Source: an uncultured Chloroflexota bacterium (lineage in GTDB: Bacteria > Chloroflexota > Dehalococcoidia > Dehalococcoidales > RBG-16-60-22). Taken from it: DNA of 5,240 nucleotides. The position numbers and the translations under genes were made by a program. The notes under the pieces were generated by a model. It made no database searches. It had not been told where the DNA came from and worked only from the letters and a program-made list of their open reading frames with translations. Where the stretch lies: positions 1-5,240 of the forward strand of contig CAIWTG010000104.1 of the NCBI GenBank assembly GCA_903915565.1, in the 5' to 3' direction. This document shows, in pieces, positions 1 through 5,240 of the stretch (positions are counted from its first letter, which is position 1; every line of letters starts with the position of its first letter).

Positions 1-625
1 CGATATAGGTATGGGTGGCGTCTTCGATTTTGCTGCGGAGCCGCCGCATATGCACGTCTACCGTGCGGTCGCCACCGTAATAATCATAGCCCCAGATTTT
101 GTCGAGCAGGGACTCGCGGGTAAAGACGCGGCCGCGATTGCGCGCCATAAGTTTGAGCAGCTCATATTCTTTAAAAGTAAGGTCAACCATGTTGCCGTCC
201 ACAGCGACTTCGCAGGTAACAACGTCGATGACGAGTCCGTCGCATTTGATTAAATCGCTGCTTTCAGCTTCCGGGGATTTTTTAAGCAGGCGGCCGATTC
301 GTAAAAATAACTCGGCGTCATTATACGGACGGACGAGAAAATCATCAATTTCACGATGGTTATCAAGACTACCGACAATTCCGGGCGATAACAGGGCGAT
401 AACCGGCAGACTCCTGCCTTTTTTCAGGTTCTTAATCAATTCCCAAATGGAGTTATCGAAGTTATCGGGCATGACCAACAATACCAGGTCGGGCAGGGGT
501 AAAGCGGCGCCGCCTAAAGCGCTCTTATAGGTAGCGGCGGCGCACTTGAAGCCGCGACCGGTAAGGCTTGCCAAAATCGGTTGGGCATTTTTCGATTCGT
601 TGGTTATTAGTAAAAGCTGTGTCAT
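1..625 (-). CDS. OmpR/PhoB-family response regulator with degenerate receiver domain (C-terminus cut by window edge)
   Basis: Transcription factor with an N-terminal receiver-like domain (about residues 1-115) and a C-terminal winged-helix DNA-binding domain (about 124 onward). The gene reads leftward; 208 codons are visible and no stop is reached before base 1. The effector domain is typical of OmpR/PhoB: the LTFKEYELLKLM helix (149-160), the RGRVFTRESLLDKIWG stretch (164-179), and GGDRTVDVHMRRLRSKIE (184-201) with the recognition helix. Only the last ~15-25 residues should be missing. The receiver is atypical. The usual acidic pair after strand 1 is T8-N9, the phosphoacceptor position after PDLVLL is V51 (M52 in the alternative alignment), and the strand-5 lysine is R99 in LVRPY. 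Phosphorylation by a histidine kinase is therefore unlikely, and no kinase gene is visible. The start is the ATG at 625-623; the other nearby ATG (630-628) runs into a stop at once. The Shine-Dalgarno is weak (TTGAG). It is divergent from the GAF/HD-GYP gene. DNA target unknown. Confidence 0.9.
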   Translation of the reverse strand, partial: MTQLLLITNESKNAQPILASLTGRGFKCAAATYKSALGGAALPLPDLVLLVMPDNFDNSIWELIKNLKKGRSLPVIALLSPGIVGSLDNHREIDDFLVRPYNDAELFLRIGRLLKKSPEAESSDLIKCDGLVIDVVTCEVAVDGNMVDLTFKEYELLKLMARNRGRVFTRESLLDKIWGYDYYGGDRTVDVHMRRLRSKIEDATHTYI

Positions 626-633
626 CGCATCTC

Positions 634-643
634 AACCATGGTT
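634..643. repeat. 10-bp palindrome AACCATGGTT, possible operator
   Basis: A perfect inverted repeat, AACCATGGTT, lies just upstream of the response regulator start and downstream of its candidate promoter. That position would suit an operator, for example for autoregulation. The symmetry does not extend beyond 10 bp, and palindromes of this size arise by chance, so this is only a candidate site. Confidence 0.2.
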
Positions 644-670
644 AAAAAATCGAGGCAGGTTAACAATAAT

Positions 671-676
671 ATTATA
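671..676 (-). promoter_or_regulatory. Candidate -10 box (TATAAT) for the response regulator gene
   Basis: On the minus strand this hexamer is a perfect TATAAT, 45 bp upstream of the regulator's ATG at 625. No good -35 lies 17 bp further upstream (TACATG at best). An alternative reading uses TTTACA (minus strand, 686-691) as -35 and TATTGT (663-668), 17 bp away, as -10. The TATAAT also lies largely inside a perfect 10-bp palindrome, ATAATATTAT (666-675). Promoter strength and exact start site cannot be told from sequence. Confidence 0.4.
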
Positions 677-702
677 CACCTAATATGTAAAGGCATGTAC
701 CA

Positions 703-745
703 CCGCAGCACAGATTGGGTGATTTGGGTGTTCTGCGGATTTTTT
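703..745 (+). terminator. Hairpin plus T-run in the divergent spacer; terminator- or attenuator-like
   Basis: CCGCAG (703-708) pairs with CTGCGG (733-738). After one mismatch, ACA (710-712) pairs with TGT (729-731), leaving a 16-nt loop. The stem is followed by A and then six T's (740-745), the form of an intrinsic terminator read on the plus strand. No plus-strand gene ends upstream, because the neighbour is divergent. If it works, it would act on transcripts starting in the spacer and heading into the GAF/HD-GYP gene, as an attenuator would. The loop carries an imperfect tandem repeat, GATTGGGT then GATTTGGGT (713-729). The stem is short and only moderately stable, so this is tentative. Confidence 0.35.
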
Positions 746-781
746 ATGGATGAAATTAACGAAATCTTTAGGGGAAAAACG

Positions 782-874
782 ATGATTTTTATTATTTGTT
801 TATTCTTTTTTACTAGTATTAATACAAAGGCAAAAAAAGGAAACAACGATGGTTCACAGCCTCGAACGGACTAA
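782..874 (+). CDS. Possible 30-residue leader peptide overlapping the GAF/HD-GYP start
   Basis: A small ORF starts at ATG 782 and is preceded by a good Shine-Dalgarno, AGGGG (770-774), at 7 nt. It encodes 30 residues: a hydrophobic start (M1, then IFIICLFFF at 2-10) followed by a polar, basic tail. It ends at TAA 872-874, overlapping the next gene's start (849) by 26 nt in another frame. The hydrophobic run is short for a membrane helix and there is no clear signal-peptide cleavage site. The AT-rich spacer favours Phe/Ile codons by chance, so the hydrophobicity is weak evidence. If translated, it could couple translation into the downstream gene. I do not recognise the peptide. Confidence 0.25.
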   Translation: MIFIICLFFFTSINTKAKKGNNDGSQPRTD

Positions 875-1991
875 ACAAAATAAGTTGCTAACCGGACTGG
901 TGGCGCATGATAATATTACGCGCCTTGAACTGCTTTACGAAGTAAACAAGAAAGCTGAAAACAGCGCCACCCGTTTGCAGGACATGCTGGAGCAGGTTAT
1001 CACCATGAGCCGGGAGGTGGTAAACGCCGAGGCGGCCCTGGTGCTTTTATTCCAGGATTACGGAAATGAGCTTTATTACGAGATGACCAATAGCCCGGTA
1101 GGCAGGACGCTGCGTCAGGAAAAAATGAATGGGCAATACGGCATTGCCGGACAGGTGGTACACACCAATCAACCACTGATTGTCCATGACGTCAGCCGCA
1201 ACAGCAATTTCCACCAGGCAATCGATGAAGCCATCGGTTTTGTCACAAAGTCGCTGGTCTGCGCACCCTTGAACGTCAAGCATAAAACCATAGGGGTGAT
1301 TGAGATACTTAACAAACGCGACGGCAGCGTTTTCGATGAGCAAGACCTGAAAGCCGTGGCATCAATCGCCAATACCGCCGCAATGGCAATTGAAAATACC
1401 CAAACCCAGCAGTCCTTGCTGGAAGCCTACAGAAGCACCATCATGGCCATGGCGGCGACTATCGATGCGAAAGACCGCTTAACCCAGGGACATTCGGAGA
1501 GGGTGATGGAATACTCACTAAAAGCCGGCTCGGCGCTTTCTATATCCAATGAGGAAGCGCAGGTTCTGGAATATGCCAGCGCGCTCCACGACGTCGGGAA
1601 AATCGTTATCGATGCGGGCATATTAGGCAAACCCGGCCCACTGACGCCGGGGGAATGGGAGATAATGCACACCCATCCATCGGTGGGAGCCAAGCTATTA
1701 AAAGAGATTCCTTGTATGGAGCGAGCCGCCGAACTGGTGCTAAGGCATCACGAGAGATATGACGGGACGGGCTACCCCGACAGATTAAGAGGCGAAGCCA
1801 TCCCGCTGGGCGCGCGCATTATTGCCGCGGCGGAAGCATTCGATACCATGACCACGGACCGACCCTATCGTTCGGCTTTGTCTATTGATGCGGCAGTCAA
1901 AGAACTCAACAAATGCGCCGGCAAACAGTTCTGCCCGATTGCGGTTGAAGGCTTGTTAGCCGGCCTGCACCTGGATAAGTCGAAAAAGTAA
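849..1991 (+). CDS. GAF domain HD-GYP protein, probable cyclic-di-GMP phosphodiesterase
   Basis: 380-residue cytosolic signalling protein with no signal peptide or membrane segment. A GAF sensor domain spans about 41-188, with GIAGQVV at 98-104, SLVCAPL at 135-141 and IGVIEILNK at 148-156 followed by F162 and D166, a pattern shared with cyclic-nucleotide-type GAF domains. An HD-GYP domain follows (about 195-375): H215 in the first helix, the H247-D248 dyad in ALHDVGK, H276 in THPSVG, HHE at 300-302, and DGTGYP at 305-310. HD-GYP enzymes hydrolyse cyclic-di-GMP to pGpG and/or GMP. Nearly all metal ligands are present, but the aspartate usual in VADxFDAMT is E329 here (AAEAFDTMT). The residue four before H215 is L211, so a third metal is not expected. 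The ATG at 849 has an AAGGA Shine-Dalgarno (837-841) at 7 nt. No GGDEF domain is fused. It is separated from the downstream operon by 239 bp and is probably its own unit. The GAF ligand is unknown. Confidence 0.93.
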   Translation: MVHSLERTKQNKLLTGLVAHDNITRLELLYEVNKKAENSATRLQDMLEQVITMSREVVNAEAALVLLFQDYGNELYYEMTNSPVGRTLRQEKMNGQYGIAGQVVHTNQPLIVHDVSRNSNFHQAIDEAIGFVTKSLVCAPLNVKHKTIGVIEILNKRDGSVFDEQDLKAVASIANTAAMAIENTQTQQSLLEAYRSTIMAMAATIDAKDRLTQGHSERVMEYSLKAGSALSISNEEAQVLEYASALHDVGKIVIDAGILGKPGPLTPGEWEIMHTHPSVGAKLLKEIPCMERAAELVLRHHERYDGTGYPDRLRGEAIPLGARIIAAAEAFDTMTTDRPYRSALSIDAAVKELNKCAGKQFCPIAVEGLLAGLHLDKSKK

Positions 1992-2150
1992 ACGGCAACG
2001 CCACTAATTCTTATCCTTTCTTCTCTCCCCCACATTTTTATTAGCGCAATATGGTGCCTTTTTTTGATATATTTGCCAGCAGATAACAGCCAAAGCTTGA
2101 AAAAAAACGCTCAAATGATAATAATAGTAAATGTAGAATTTCCCTGCTGA

Positions 2151-2159
2151 TGATATAAA
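2151..2159 (+). promoter_or_regulatory. Candidate extended -10 promoter for the nuoE-like operon
   Basis: TGATATAAA matches an extended -10 element (TG, one base, then TATAAA, five of six to consensus). Transcription would start near 2166 and leave a leader of about 65 nt. The -35 region is poor (TGTAGA at 16 bp spacing), which extended -10 promoters can tolerate. In such AT-rich DNA a chance match is quite possible. An alternative is TTGAAA (2097-2102) with GATAAT (2117-2122), but its 14-bp spacing is too short. Confidence 0.3.
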
Positions 2160-2220
2160 TTGCCGGCTGATAGCAATATCCAGAACGGCGCCGCTTTATC
2201 ACAGAAGAGGTTAGAGAAAC

Positions 2221-2224
2221 GAGG
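2221..2224 (+). promoter_or_regulatory. Shine-Dalgarno GAGG deciding the nuoE-like start
   Basis: Two possible start codons are adjacent in frame: TTG at 2228 and ATG at 2231. GAGG ends 6 nt before the ATG but only 3 nt before the TTG, so the ATG at 2231 is preferred and the protein begins MSVSGSPN. Confidence 0.7.
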
Positions 2225-2230
2225 TAATTG

Positions 2231-2716
2231 ATGAGCGTTAGCGGAAGCCCGAACACAAAACAAGAGATGGCGGCGGCGGTAGATGTAGTACTGAAATCCT
2301 TTAAGGGCGACAAAGCCGAACTAATCCCTATCCTGCAGCAGGTGCAACTCAAGCTTGGATATTTGCCGCAGGAAGCCATGAGAAAAATCGCCGGTTTTTT
2401 AAGGGTGCCGGAAAGCACACTATTCGGGGTGGCGACGTTTTACGCCCAGTTCAAGTTCGTGCCGGTGGGGCGCAACATCGTTAAAGTCTGCCGCGGCACG
2501 GGCTGCTACGTCAAGGGAGCTCCCCGCATTTTGGAAGAGATGGAAAAGTTGCTGGGGATTAAGGACGGGAGCACGACTAAAGACATGGAATACTCGCTGG
2601 AAACCGTCGCCTGTTTTGGCTCCTGCGCACTGGCGCCGGTGGTCGTCGTTAACGACAGGGTGTATGGCCGCATGACGCCGGAAAAAGCCCGCGAACTAAT
2701 TAAAGGCAAAGAATAG
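2231..2716 (+). CDS. nuoE: NuoE/HydC/HymA-like [2Fe-2S] thioredoxin-fold subunit of an NAD-dependent oxidoreductase
   Basis: 161-residue soluble subunit, the usual length for this family (about 160). Residues 1-80 form the helical N-terminal part, with the conserved pattern of LIPILQQVQLKLGYLP (31-46) and VPESTLFGVATFYAQF (59-74). Residues 82-157 are the thioredoxin-fold [2Fe-2S] domain. All four ligands are present: C87 and C92 in VCRGTGC, and C128 and C132 in ACFGSC. In complex I, HydABC hydrogenases and NAD-dependent formate dehydrogenases, this subunit sits beside the FMN subunit and carries one [2Fe-2S] cluster. It is first of three tightly spaced genes; 26 bp separate it from the NuoF-like gene, so co-transcription is likely. 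It could equally be called hydC or hymA, since the true name depends on what the third subunit is. No oddities in the reading frame. Confidence 0.95.
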   Translation: MSVSGSPNTKQEMAAAVDVVLKSFKGDKAELIPILQQVQLKLGYLPQEAMRKIAGFLRVPESTLFGVATFYAQFKFVPVGRNIVKVCRGTGCYVKGAPRILEEMEKLLGIKDGSTTKDMEYSLETVACFGSCALAPVVVVNDRVYGRMTPEKARELIKGKE

Positions 2717-2742
2717 ATTTTCGTTCCTCCAAGGGGGATGGC

Positions 2743-4653
2743 ATGAATTTTGAAGAGATAAAGAAAAAAGCCCAGGCGCAGTGGCAAGCGGCTCTAAAGA
2801 ATCCCAAGCCCCGCATCTTTATCGGGATGGGGACATGCGGCATCGCGGCCGGCGCCGAGGCTGTTCTTACGGCACTAAAAGAAGAGCTAAAGAATAATAA
2901 AATCGAAGCGGACATCATCCAGGTGGGGTGCATCGGGTTTTGCTACGCCGAGCCGGTTGTCGAAATAGCCAAGTCCGGCAAGCCCAGCGTTTTTTACGGC
3001 AACCTGACGGCGGAACTGATGGCGGAAATCGTCCGCGACTATCTGGTTAATGATAATCCCCGCGCCGAACTCGCCATGGGGTCGCGCGGCGAAGGCACGA
3101 TAAAAGACATTACTCCTCTCTCTGAGTCGCCGGTCATCAAGCCGCAGGTGCGGCTGGTGATGCGGAACTGCGGGAATATCGACCCGACAATTATCGACCA
3201 GTATATCGCTAAAGACGGTTACACCGGCCTGCAGCGCGCTTTGGCGATGAAGCCGCAGGAAGTGATTGACGAAATCAAAAAGTCGGGTCTGCGGGGACGC
3301 GGTGGGGCAGGCTTCCCGACGGGCAATAAGTGGCAGTTCTGCCATGACGCCGCCGGCACGCCGAAATATATAATATGTAACGCCGATGAGGGCGACCCCG
3401 GCGCTTTTATGAACCGCGCCGTACTAGAAGGCGACCCGCACGCCGTTTTGGAAGGGATGTTAATCGGGGCATATGGGATAGGGGCGGCGGAGGGGTACAT
3501 CTATTGCCGCGCCGAGTACCCGCTGGCGATAGAGCGACTAAAGCTCGCCATGGAGCAGATGGAAAAGTACGGACTGCTGGGCGAGAATATTATGGGTTCC
3601 GGATTCAACTTTCATCTACATATAAAGGAAGGCGCGGGGGCGTTTGTCTGCGGAGAGGAAACCGCTTTGATGGCGTCTATCGAAGGGGCGCGCGGTATGC
3701 CGAGGCCAAGGCCTCCCTTCCCGGCGCAGTCGGGACTCTGGGGGAAGCCGACGAATATTAATAATGTAGAGACCTGGGCGCACGTTTCCGCCATTATGCA
3801 GAAAAACGCAGAGTGGTGGGGTAATTACGGCACCCAGGGCAGCAAGGGCACCAAGACGTTTTCGCTGGTGGGCAAGGTCAAACGCACCGGGCTTATCGAG
3901 GTGCCGATGGGCATTACCCTGCGGGATGTTATCTACGGCATCGGCGGGGGCATTGTGGGCGATAAAAAATATAAAGCCGTCCAGACGGGCGGTCCATCCG
4001 GCGGGTGCCTGCCGACCAGTTTCCTGGATACGCCGGTAGATTATGAAACGCTGGCGCAAGCCGGTTCGATAGTGGGTTCCGGCGGCATGGTTGTCATGGA
4101 CGAAGACAACTGTATGGTGGACGTCGCCCGCTATTTTCTGACATTCACGCAACTGGAGTCCTGCGGCAAATGTATTCCCTGCCGGTGGGGCACCAAGCAG
4201 ATGCTGGATATTTTGAACGATATCTGCGCCGGCAAAGGCAAAGAGGGCGATATTGATTTATTGCTAGAGGTGGGCGACGGAGTAAAAAACGGGTCGCTGT
4301 GCGCGCTAGGCGGGACGGCGCCCAATCCGGTGCTCACTACCCTGCGGTACTTCCGCGACGAGTATGAAGCTCACATTAAAGAAAAGCGGTGTCCGGCGCT
4401 GGCGTGCAAGGCGCTGGTGCAATACTATATCGATGCGGATAAATGCATCGCGTGCGGGGCCTGCGCCAAAGTCTGTCCTGTCAACGCGATAACAGGCGCC
4501 AAGAAAATGGTGCACGTGATTGACCAGAACAAGTGCATCAAGTGCGGCAGCTGCTATGACGTCTGCCCGAAGAAGGTACGCGCCGTGACCAAGGTTTCCG
4601 GCACACCGTTTAGTGCCCCCGCCGAACCCATCCCCGTAAAGGGCAAGGCGTAG
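2743..4653 (+). CDS. nuoF: NuoF/HydB/HymB-like NAD(H)-binding flavoprotein with thioredoxin-like N-terminus and 2x[4Fe-4S] ferredoxin C-terminus
   Basis: 636-residue soluble diaphorase subunit, much longer than complex I NuoF (about 440) because of extra domains at both ends, as in HydB of bifurcating hydrogenases. Domain order: thioredoxin-like [2Fe-2S]-type domain (about 22-102) with C32, C63 and C67 only; FMN/NADH core (about 150-370) with GRGGAGFPTGNKW (185-197), NADEGDPGAFMNR (213-225), and GAGAFVCGEETAL (297-309); SLBB segment (about 375-425); [4Fe-4S] site of C474, C477, C480 in ESCGKCIPCR plus C520; and two ferredoxin motifs, C568/C571/C574/C578 and C598/C601/C604/C608. It exchanges electrons between NAD(H), bound FMN and the Fe-S chain. 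The start ATG at 2743 has AAGGGGG (2731-2737) at 5 nt; the ATG at 2738 stops after two codons. C457, H544, C550 and C555 are further conserved-looking residues that could bind a metal. It lies 25 bp upstream of the third subunit gene. Synonyms: hydB, hymB. The family is certain; the parent complex is not. Confidence 0.95.
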   Translation: MNFEEIKKKAQAQWQAALKNPKPRIFIGMGTCGIAAGAEAVLTALKEELKNNKIEADIIQVGCIGFCYAEPVVEIAKSGKPSVFYGNLTAELMAEIVRDYLVNDNPRAELAMGSRGEGTIKDITPLSESPVIKPQVRLVMRNCGNIDPTIIDQYIAKDGYTGLQRALAMKPQEVIDEIKKSGLRGRGGAGFPTGNKWQFCHDAAGTPKYIICNADEGDPGAFMNRAVLEGDPHAVLEGMLIGAYGIGAAEGYIYCRAEYPLAIERLKLAMEQMEKYGLLGENIMGSGFNFHLHIKEGAGAFVCGEETALMASIEGARGMPRPRPPFPAQSGLWGKPTNINNVETWAHVSAIMQKNAEWWGNYGTQGSKGTKTFSLVGKVKRTGLIEVPMGITLRDVIYGIGGGIVGDKKYKAVQTGGPSGGCLPTSFLDTPVDYETLAQAGSIVGSGGMVVMDEDNCMVDVARYFLTFTQLESCGKCIPCRWGTKQMLDILNDICAGKGKEGDIDLLLEVGDGVKNGSLCALGGTAPNPVLTTLRYFRDEYEAHIKEKRCPALACKALVQYYIDADKCIACGACAKVCPVNAITGAKKMVHVIDQNKCIKCGSCYDVCPKKVRAVTKVSGTPFSAPAEPIPVKGKA

Positions 4654-4667
4654 TGATGATTATATTT

Positions 4668-4672
4668 GGAGG
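4668..4672 (+). promoter_or_regulatory. Shine-Dalgarno GGAGG deciding the third subunit's start
   Basis: Two in-frame ATG codons are adjacent (4676 and 4679). GGAGG ends 3 nt before the first and 6 nt before the second, so the second is the better start. The difference is one methionine. Confidence 0.65.
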
Positions 4673-4678
4673 CGAATG

Positions 4679-5240
4679 ATGACAACCGGTTCGACTGCAT
4701 TGAATGATAATAAACTCAAGACCGTCTCGCTGACCATTGACGGTATGAAAATTGACGTGCCGCAGGGGACGAGCGTACTGGAAGCTGCACTTAAATCAAA
4801 TATATATATCCCTACACTTTGCTACGACGCCGACCTAAAATCCTTCGGGGCGTGCCGACTCTGCATCGTGGAGATTGAAAAAATGCGCGGCCTGCCACCG
4901 TCCTGTACCACCGAAGCCACCAACGGCATGGTCGTCCACACCGAGTCGCCGGCAGTGAACAGGTCGCGCCGTATCACCATGGAACTCATCATGGCCAACC
5001 ATCAGGGCGACTGCCTGACCTGCGCCAAGAACCAGAACTGCGAGCTGCAAAAAGTGGCGCGCTACCTTGGCATTGATGAGACGCATTTCAATCGATTGCG
5101 CAAGCGCACCCGCGTCGTCCCGGTTGACGACAGCAACCCCGCTTATGTGCGCGATTTAAATAAGTGCATCCTCTGCGGGCGATGCTGGCGCTCCTGCCAC
5201 GAGGTCACCGGCATTGACGCTATTGACGTGGCTTTCCGCG
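4679..5240 (+). CDS. N-terminal Fe-S part of a NuoG / FeFe-hydrogenase (HydA/HymC) / formate dehydrogenase-like catalytic subunit (3' end cut by window)
   Basis: 187 codons are visible and the frame is open at the right edge. A short leader (1-13) precedes a plant-type [2Fe-2S] ferredoxin domain (about 14-90), with C48, C59, C62 and C76 in the spacing Cx10Cx2Cx13C. The His/Cys [4Fe-4S] module follows: H108, C112, C115, C121 (Hx3Cx2Cx5C). Then comes the first half of a double [4Fe-4S] ferredoxin, C163, C166, C169, C173 in KCILCGRCWRSC. This order is shared by NuoG, by the N-terminus of HydA-type FeFe hydrogenases, and by NAD-linked formate dehydrogenase alpha subunits. The catalytic part that would decide between them lies outside. 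Given the NuoE- and long HydB-like neighbours, a hydrogenase (HydA/HymC) or formate dehydrogenase is more likely than complex I, whose NuoF is shorter. The start is set by GGAGG at 6 nt. No symbol is given because the enzyme cannot be identified from this part. Confidence 0.9.
   Translation, partial: MTTGSTALNDNKLKTVSLTIDGMKIDVPQGTSVLEAALKSNIYIPTLCYDADLKSFGACRLCIVEIEKMRGLPPSCTTEATNGMVVHTESPAVNRSRRITMELIMANHQGDCLTCAKNQNCELQKVARYLGIDETHFNRLRKRTRVVPVDDSNPAYVRDLNKCILCGRCWRSCHEVTGIDAIDVAFR

Larger units (their letters stand above)
1992..2230. other. AT-rich spacer upstream of the oxidoreductase operon
   Basis: This spacer holds no convincing gene. It separates the GAF/HD-GYP gene from the three-gene operon and should hold the operon promoter and leader. 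Visible elements are a pyrimidine-rich stretch (2010-2031), a run of seven T's (2059-2065) without a good hairpin, an extended -10 candidate (2151-2159), and an 8-bp palindrome CGGCGCCG (2186-2193) in the putative leader. Confidence 0.6.

Noticed and set aside
99..530. Plus-strand ORF of 143 codons
   Set aside because: It lies opposite the clearly recognisable response regulator and shows no domain of its own; it is a shadow of GC-rich codons.
622..846. Minus-strand ORF of 74 codons whose stop overlaps the response regulator start (ATGA)
   Set aside because: It begins at a TTG without a ribosome-binding site, lies in an AT-rich divergent spacer, and its hydrophobic composition is what AT-rich DNA gives by chance. 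The ATGA overlap alone is not enough.
640..848. Cyclic-di-GMP (GEMM) riboswitch before the HD-GYP gene
   Set aside because: It would fit the context, but the conserved core bases of the class I aptamer (such as the CACGCACAGGGCAAACC-like segment and the tetraloop receptor) are not present. Only a simple hairpin with a T-run is seen.
1992..2065. Intrinsic terminator after the GAF/HD-GYP gene at the seven-T run (2059-2065)
   Set aside because: No compact stem precedes the T-run. GGTGCC could pair only weakly with bases about 50 nt upstream.
3616..4152. Long minus-strand ORF (178 codons) inside the NuoF-like gene, with others at 2887-3345 and 1047-1343
   Set aside because: They lie antisense to genes with intact, well-conserved motifs, have no recognisable domains, and the composition is that of reverse-read coding sequence.
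2743..4653. Possible fusion or frameshift in the unusually long NuoF-like gene
   Set aside because: The frame is continuous, and the extra N- and C-terminal domains match the known HydB/HymB domain order, so the length is normal for that subfamily.

Overview
The window comes from a bacterium with anaerobic energy metabolism. Its right half is the start of an operon for a soluble, NAD-linked, flavin and iron-sulfur oxidoreductase of the HydABC / HymABC / NuoEFG type. Coding DNA is moderately GC-rich and the spacers are AT-rich. The gene set and the style of the regulators would fit Dehalococcoidia (Chloroflexota) or a deep-branching anaerobic Firmicute. That assignment is an impression from protein style, not something the sequence proves.

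Layout: (1) 1-625, minus strand: an OmpR/PhoB-type response regulator running off the left edge. Its DNA-binding domain looks intact, but its receiver domain has lost the acidic pocket, the phosphoacceptor aspartate and the conserved lysine. (2) 626-848: an AT-rich divergent spacer. It holds a TATAAT box facing the regulator, small palindromes, a hairpin followed by six T's on the plus strand, and a possible 30-codon leader ORF (782-874). (3) 849-1991, plus strand: a cytosolic GAF + HD-GYP protein, a likely cyclic-di-GMP phosphodiesterase. (4) 1992-2230: a 239-bp AT-rich spacer with an extended -10 candidate promoter. (5) 2231-2716, 2743-4653 and 4679-5240+: three closely spaced plus-strand genes. 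They are a NuoE-like [2Fe-2S] subunit, a long NuoF/HydB-like flavoprotein with an N-terminal thioredoxin-like domain and a C-terminal double [4Fe-4S] ferredoxin, and the N-terminal iron-sulfur half of a NuoG / FeFe-hydrogenase (HydA) / formate dehydrogenase-like catalytic subunit cut by the right edge.

How the genes work together: the last three encode one cytosolic complex. NAD(H) reacts at the FMN of the NuoF-like subunit. Electrons can leave through the NuoE-like [2Fe-2S] cluster, the ferredoxin domains, and the iron-sulfur chain of the third subunit toward a catalytic site (H-cluster or molybdopterin) beyond the window. Such complexes often couple NAD(H) and ferredoxin to H2 or formate. 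The two regulatory genes on the left belong to separate transcription units, and nothing in the sequence shows that they control the operon.

No mobile element, CRISPR array, tRNA or rRNA was seen. I found no clearly new multi-gene system. The points most worth a second look are the phosphorylation-dead receiver, the leader hairpin and small ORF before the HD-GYP gene, and the non-standard cysteine set in the NuoF-like N-terminal domain.
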